DNA of 64,000 bases from Drosophila persimilis. Its lineage: Eukaryota > Arthropoda > Insecta > Diptera > Drosophilidae. The DNA is taken from contig NW_020825330.1 in NCBI RefSeq assembly GCF_003286085.1, positions 1,488,001 to 1,552,000 on the forward strand. The letters run 5' to 3'. Under the pieces are notes generated by a model. The model was not told where the DNA came from, did not search any database, and was given only the letters and a program-made list of their open reading frames with translations. This document shows positions 57,920 to 64,000 of this stretch, in pieces. Each line of letters starts with the position of its first letter. Position 1 is the first letter of the stretch. A program made the translations under genes and the position numbers.

Positions 57920-58486
57920 TACTACATATGCAAAGTATCCCCCCGAAAATTGTTTAAACATCTGGACATATGACATATGTTTCGAGACCCACAACAACGT
58001 CAGACCATCCACGTCTTTGCCATTCATTCATTCATTCAATTTGCATGTCGCCCACGTCTCCGAGTGTCTCTGCTCTGTCTCCGGGGGCCTCCGCTTGGGC
58101 CTAGGCCTGGGCCTGAGAGCTGAGAGCTGAGGAAAAGCGTAAGATATTTAAGCTTTAAGCGCCTTTGGCAACGACTCGGACTTCGACTCCGATGACGACT
58201 GCAAATTAATCTTATTAACTAAAAACCGAACAAAAGAAGACACAAATTTCGCTTTCATTTCATTTAGTTTTTGGTGTTTTGTTTCGCTTCGCTTCGCTTC
58301 GTGTTTTTTCGTTTCATCTTTTCATTGATTTCAGCATCAATCAGTGGGCGGCCGTCGAATCAGTTTGGGCTGTTGGGGCACCAGCCATAATTGGCAGGTT
58401 CAGTCTGTCTGTCTGTCTGCCCGTCTTTGGGGGCGAAGGATAATCGAGTGCTTAACCTTTCACATGATCTTGAATGCGCTGTAAAA

Positions 58487-58534
58487 CTAATTAAAATCTT
58501 ACTCTCTTCTTTTTGTTCTCTTTCGCAGGTGAGT
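58487..58534 (+). promoter_or_regulatory. Recursive splice site (ratchet point) 2
   Basis: CTAAT at 58487-58491, then a strong pyrimidine tract (TTACTCTCTTCTTTTTGTTC and on), GCAG ending at 58528, then GTGAGT at 58529-58534. The acceptor is stronger than that of ratchet point 1. The branch A (58490) lies 38 bases from the AG. No good secondary donor is seen within the next 100 bases. Confidence 0.75.
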
Positions 58535-59210
58535 CGAGTCGTGTCCAGTCCAGTCCAGTCTAGTCGATAGCCCGAGCTTGGACTAAGGGCTGCTCTTCCT
58601 TCGTTGATGAAGAGGAGGTCGAAATGCTCGAGTGTCACGATGGATGTCATTTTTGAGTGTGGCAAGTGCAGAATACGTAGATCACAGTCTGTGTCCTCCT
58701 GTCCTTCTCGCTTTGTACCTATTGTAGTGTCATAGTCTTTAGCTGGGCCTACGACACACACACACACACAGTAAACACTCCAAAAATGAACCCATTACAA
58801 AGGACACTTCGCGGACACTTGCCGGTGCATGGAATAGCTGTAAGAATATTGTTATCGATCGATATAAATCTGTTAGTCGATTAATCATCGATCGGAAATG
58901 ATCCCTCTGTTTCATTCCCATTTTTTTCCAACCTCTGAAGCGTCTGTTCTGTAATGTTCCCTTCTCATTTGTTTCTTTCTGTCCCTCTCTCTCTCCATCC
59001 CCACCGCTTTCCCCGTTTGGTCTCTGCTTGGCTAAATATTTGAGGGACCCCGATTGCCGTGGATCCCCGGCTAAGCAAACGTTGCCACAGTTGCCACACA
59101 GTTGGCGCCACACGCAGCCAGCCACACGCTAATCCAATGGATTGGATTGTTGTTGGGCAAACACGAGGGTTATCTTAATTAAGCCAAACTGCAACGTGTG
59201 TCAACAAGTC

Positions 59211-59257
59211 TGTCTGCCTGCCTGTCTGCCTGTCTGTCTGTCTGTCTGTCTGTCTGT
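59211..59257. repeat. TGTC tetranucleotide repeat
   Basis: About eleven units, the first few degenerate (TGCC). Confidence 0.85.
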
Positions 59258-62200
59258 CCATCTTGTCACTTGTTGCAACCAAGCCCCAAAAAGATATGCA
59301 ACACGCACCTGCCCCATCCACTCCGTACTCGTACTCGTCTCGTCTCGTCTCTTCTATGGGCCTCCGCCCATTAGGCCACGTTTCGTTTGTCGTTTGGCAC
59401 GTTTAAATGTTTGCGCATTTGAAAACTGATATTTCCCCCGTCGCCGAAAAGAACCTGAAGCCCAAGCCGAAGCCCATACCCCTGGCCTCTCTGCTGACTG
59501 CTGGCGCTCGTTGCCATGACAGACATTCTCTGCGCGCTCTGTGACACACATTAAAGACCTTCTTCGTCTGCAGAACCCCTGTCTCTCTCTCTCTCTCTGC
59601 TTTTTACACGCATTTACATGGGGGGAAGGGGTGCGGGACGGGACGGGAGTCATGGATAGGTCTTTAGTTAACTATAACCCAAAGTCGTGTGTGTTTCCTT
59701 CTGTCTGTCTGTCTGTCCATCCGTGTAGGGAGCTGGTTCTGGGGGATGGGGTTCGGTTCGGTTCTGCTTGGGGTTGGGTTCGGTTTGGCTTTGGCTTTGG
59801 CTTTGGCTTTCGAATAGAATGAAACACACCCAAAAGCAACAACAACAACAACAACAACAGAAGGCAAAAAGAACGCTTGTTTCTCCTTTATAACATTGAG
59901 ACAACATTGTCATGGTCTATTTGGCTTTTGGGTTCGTTTTGTTTTGTTTTGTTTGCAACTCGGAATTCCTCTAAAGATTGAGCTTCAAATTGACGAAAGG
60001 CTGTACTAGTTCGGATATAATATACGAGTGTAAATGAGTGCGAGACAGCTACAGGTATGTATCCTTTAGAGAAGGATGCTCCCGAGCTTAAGCTGTCAAC
60101 TCTTGCCTTTTATCCGTAGTGCCAGTCCACATTTCAGTGGTTCTCCCTGTTCCACATTCCCATTACCGTGTTCCTTTCCCATTCATTTCAGTGGATCTGT
60201 GGCTGAAGCCAGTGGCTTTTCCCATATTCCCAAAGTACGTGCCGTGTTCCATTACCGTTCATTTCAGTGTTTCTCTGTCCACTTGCAGAGTCGGTGGGAG
60301 AGAGAGAGAGAGAGAGAGGGAACATTTTCCAAGAATAACATTTTTCGGTGGGTGCGTTTGGCGCAATGTTTTAATTGCTGCTTGTCCCCGCTCGCTAGTC
60401 ACGAGTGGAGTGTGGAGTGTGGCATGGGGCATGGGGCATGGGGCACGGAATGCGGAGGAATGTGTTTGCGAGGGAGGAGGCAAATTCAATTACGAGCCAC
60501 GCCTGACACAACAGGAGAGAACACACACAGAGAACAGAGGAGAATCAAGAGAGAACCTACCAGAAACCTGGGCTGATTGCCCGACAGTTGTGGACGTCGC
60601 GGACTCCAGAGGGGCAGGGGCGGCGGAGGATCCAATTTCGCAGCTAAATTTACCTTTCCGCCCATGCCAGGCCGGAGGGTTAACTTAACTCCTCCCAAGC
60701 TTACGGGATTCCCTGTTAGCGCCAGAGTTTTTTCCTTTGGGCTGCAATAATTTCCTCTTACATTTTTGTGTGTGTGTTTTCCCTAGGGATGTGTGCGGTG
60801 GGGGGGCGGCGGCAACAACATTTTCTAAAATTACAAACAGCCTCCTCTGCTTCGCTGTTTTTTTTTTTGGCGGGAGGGGGAAATAGATACGATTTCTATA
60901 TTAAGCATAATTTGAAATTATTTTACATTTTACGGGCTGCAGGAGCCCCCTTCATCTGCCAGTCCCTGCTCCCCCCATCGCCGTGTGTCTGTGCCCTGGA
61001 AGTCTCTGTCTCGGGCCCGAGTGGAAATTAGTTTGGGTTAAGTCGCTTAGAAATTGACTTATAATGAGGCTAATTAGACCAACGGGTTCGCCACTCCACT
61101 GGGCAATCGGTTCACAGAAGGAGTGGAGGCGAGAGGCATCATGGAATCGTTCGTGCAGCAATCGAATTCCCGTCATGCACACGGCATCTATGTTGTTCAT
61201 TTCGTTTCGCTCTTTAAGCGTCTGTTTTGTTTTTAGAATATTCCATTCGCTGACGCCGACGCCGACGCTGACACATAACCTGTCCAAAATCTCTGAAGTT
61301 GAAGCTGAATCTGAATCTGTTACTGATTCCTTCCGTCCTTCGGCTGTCGTGTGGCTGTTTGTCGACTGTCAAACGACTGGCTGTTGGGGGTCTCTCTCGG
61401 TGTCAATCCTGGTCCTGGTCCTGGTCCAGGTCCTAGTCCTGGGCCTGGCTGTGGGTACCGGTGTCAATCCCAGTCGCTCGCCTGGTCCCAAACTCAAACT
61501 CGAACTCAAATATTTATACCATTTACATGGCTAAGCAGGCTAGGAGGACTCCTGTGGATGTGGATGGGGCTGGGGCTGGGGCTGGGCCTGCTGTAGCTCT
61601 GCTTTTGACGCTGACTGACATCGACTATCACGGGTCCCTCCACCACGTCCTTATGGACTGCTTTGGCCCCCAGGATAAAGGTCCTCGCACAAGATAAAGG
61701 CTACGCCCATGCCCGTGCCTGTGCCTGTGGCTGAGGGCTCCAATCTAATTAGTTTTATTTTTTGGTGGTATTTTTAGGCGACCATCTCTTAAAGTAGTCC
61801 GAAGGCATTCCACTGACATTCAAGAGACTCTCCGTTCTCCGTTCTCCGTTGCTCAACATTTAGTTTTTGTTTTGCTCTGTTTTCGATTTTGGTCGAAAGA
61901 TTGGAACCTGGAACATGGCTTTAACCTCTGGAGATATGCGCTCACTTTTACATATTTTATGTTAATTTTCTGGGGCGGCGCCCCCCACAGGGAGGGAGAA
62001 GTAGCAACATATTTAGGCCATGAAATTGACATGATTACAACTTGTTGAAGTTGAGCCTGCCCCTCGTCGTGCCACACCCCGTTCGAATGGACTCGGAGCC
62101 CCTCCTACGCGCACTTCTCTGTCTCTGGTTAATTATGTCATGATATTTTTATGTAAGCAGATCGCTTCCAAACATAGAGGTCGTCGTCGGAGGAGGAGGA

Positions 62201-62687
62201 GGATCGGATATGATGTGGAAAATGTCGCATTTGCATATTTCATGAACCCCTACCTACAAATGCGGCGGCCGGGCGATTCATGCGATCCATGCGAGTAGCT
62301 AATGAAGCTATTCCCCCACACACACTATACAGATGACCCCACGAGAAACCCGAGAAACCCGAGGAACCCGTGAAACCCCAGATGCGACCCATACCCCCCG
62401 CCGTTAAAACAGTTTGTTTGCTCATTTAGCGCATCGATTCAACAAGTTTTTTCGGACCTGGATTGTGTGGTTCGAGCCAATTGCGAGAAAAGTTGGAAAA
62501 TTATGCTAAACATCTTGTCTGAGTGTGTGAGAGAGACCCGTTGGAGCGGCGACCCGAAGCGGAGTCTCGAACGTTTGCCGAATCAATTAGCCCCGATGGC
62601 AAAAGGGTGGAGAAACGGGTGTAGGTACACTGGGAGAAAGGAAAATAGAAGAGACAACTCGCAAATACAGGCAGAAAGTAGACTCAT

Positions 62688-63010
62688 TGGAAGAATACTC
62701 GCTAAAGGAATACTCCAATGAAGAGTACTCGTCAAAGGCATTCACGCAGTAAAGATACTCTTTGAAGGATTGATATTCATTGAAGGAGTAATCGGTGGAA
62801 GAGTACTCGTTGGAAGAATACTCGCTGGAAGAATACTCGCTGGAAGAATACTCGCTGGAAGAATACTCGTGTAAGATATACTTGTCAAAATAGTTCTCGT
62901 TGGAAGAATACGCGTTGGGAGCGAGTATTCCCGCTAGTGTAGTACTCGCATTCTATACACTCGCTTCAAGAATACTCGCTGGAAGAATACTCATTTGAGA
63001 AGTACTCGTA
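62688..63010. repeat. 15-base minisatellite GGAAGAATACTCGYT
   Basis: Four perfect consecutive units near 62812-62870 within a 320-base field of degenerate units such as GGAAGAGTACTCGTT, with ACTCG as the most conserved core. Edges are gradual. Confidence 0.8.
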
Positions 63011-63442
63011 GAAGGTATGATCTAATGTCCCACGACTACGAATTTTTAGGGGCTTTATTTCTTGTAGAAAAGCAAAGATAAAAGCCCGGAGCACTCTGTA
63101 AAACGGATTTCGAACAGCCCGCCAGTTCCAGTTTTCCTCGAGCACATTTCACACATTTCGCCGTTCCATTTGGCAAGTCTTGAGCCCCCGTTTGCAGCGG
63201 TCCAACCTCTCGTCGCGAAGAGAACACGAGTAACCACCGAGGGACTTGATTTACTATTTGCCCTGCCCATTGATGTTGAAAGGAGAGGCACTCCATTCAG
63301 TCATTCACTCACTCACTCGACTCCATTCGATTCGATTCAATTTGATGCGATTCGACTTGTGATCAATGTCAATTGGATTTTTATTGTTCAATCAACTCAC
63401 GCACCTGCGGCGACAGCAGAGTCGTAGTCGATTAATGTTAAT

Positions 63443-63491
63443 CGATTTGTTGCTGCTGCTGCTGCTGCTGCTTCTGATGCTGCTGCTGCTG
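63443..63491. repeat. GCT trinucleotide repeat
   Basis: Interrupted GCT/CTG units; a second block lies at about 63643-63667. The reverse reading would be polyalanine or polyglutamine, but no supported exon is present. Confidence 0.85.
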
Positions 63492-64000
63492 CATTGTTGC
63501 ATTTGACATGTTTGGTGAAATGGCTTGCCCCGAACGTGCACCTCCACCTTCACCTGCACCTCTCGGGTCTCCCATCCACCGTCTCCCGAGTGGCGGCAAC
63601 TTTCAAAGTCAACAACCAGATTGAAATGAGAAAAGTAAACGGTTGCTGCTGCTGCTGCTGCTGCTGCAACTAGTTGTGGCCCCCTCCCTCCCTCTCCGCT
63701 TCCCACCGTCTCTGGTTTTTGGTAGAGAGTTGGCTTATGAATGTTAAGTAATTGCATTGAATTGTTGTTTGCCCTCCCCGGCGGCGGCAGCGGCAGTGGC
63801 AGCCGGGGATAATCGCCTAGGTCCCCGAGCTCCACATTTGGGGATCATCGCATGGCTTTTTTATTTATTTTTTTTTGTTTTTTTCCTCTTTGTACGAGTT
63901 CAGTGCGTAGCCAAGCACCGTTTAAAGACGTGATTCCACACACCATAATTGATTGGGTTTTGAAAGAGAGCTTTTGAACGGCACTGCCTCCGAATGGTGC

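Larger units (their letters stand above)
48082..58528 (+). other. Presumed intron segment between the two ratchet points
   Basis: About 10.4 kb with no recognisable coding exon. The spacing between ratchet points is within the range common for Drosophila. Contents (CGATA cluster, G4 tracts, MITE-like copies 3 and 4, a possible alternative promoter near 54.3 kb) are listed separately. Confidence 0.5.
58535..64000 (+). other. Presumed intron continuing to the right edge
   Basis: No coding exon or strong acceptor recognised. It contains a small CGATA cluster (58850-58895), TGTC, GCT and GT-rich repeats and a 15-base minisatellite. The next exon or ratchet point should lie beyond the window. Confidence 0.45.

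Noticed and set aside
63385..63415. Minus-strand CAG|GTGCGTGAGT resembling an exon end or ratchet site
   Set aside because: Donor has a C at +4 and the pyrimidine tract is short; no exon supported on that strand.
1..64000. CRISPR arrays, operons or bacterial genes
   Set aside because: The window is clearly eukaryotic; the tandem repeats are microsatellites and minisatellites without spacer structure.

Overview
The window is almost entirely non-coding animal DNA with one complete retrovirus-like element in the middle. The style points to Drosophila, most plausibly the obscura group: dense short tandem repeats, AT-rich patches full of CGATA/ATCGAT, CTAAT branch points, TCAGTY initiators, and a retroelement primer site that fits Drosophila tRNA-Lys(CUU) over 18 bases. 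The species call is inference from composition. No conserved cellular protein-coding exon was recognised on either strand. Layout: (1) 1-20743 is non-coding, with microsatellites, several G-quadruplex-capable tracts, CGATA clusters, one MITE-like element (16592-17018) and a candidate TATA-like/initiator promoter near 5130-5166. (2) 20744-28546 is a gypsy-group errantivirus-type LTR retrotransposon on the + strand, 7795 bp between 4-bp TGCA duplications. Its two 532-bp LTRs differ at one base. It has a tRNA-Lys primer site, intact gag, intact pol in the -1 frame behind a TTTTTTA slippery heptamer, an env ORF directly behind a strong splice acceptor, and a polypurine tract. Env is split by a frame change in an A-rich run. 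(3) 28547-31614 holds GAGA/CAG-rich DNA, a three-copy diffuse repeat and a 5'UTR-like stretch ending at a plausible splice donor (31614/31615). (4) From about 31.6 kb to the right edge the sequence looks like one very long + strand intron. Two zero-length exons (recursive splice, or ratchet, points) lie at 47974/47975 and 58528/58529. Each has a CTAAT branch point, a pyrimidine tract and CAG joined to GTGAGT. Three more MITE-like copies, minisatellites, G4 tracts and a possible alternative TATA promoter with a UTR-like exon near 54.3 kb lie in this part. How the parts relate: the retroelement is a recent insertion with its own expression programme (LTR initiator promoter, frameshift for Gag-Pol, splicing for Env). 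The flanking host DNA is best read as regulatory and intronic sequence of a long + strand gene whose coding exons lie outside the window. That gene could not be named.
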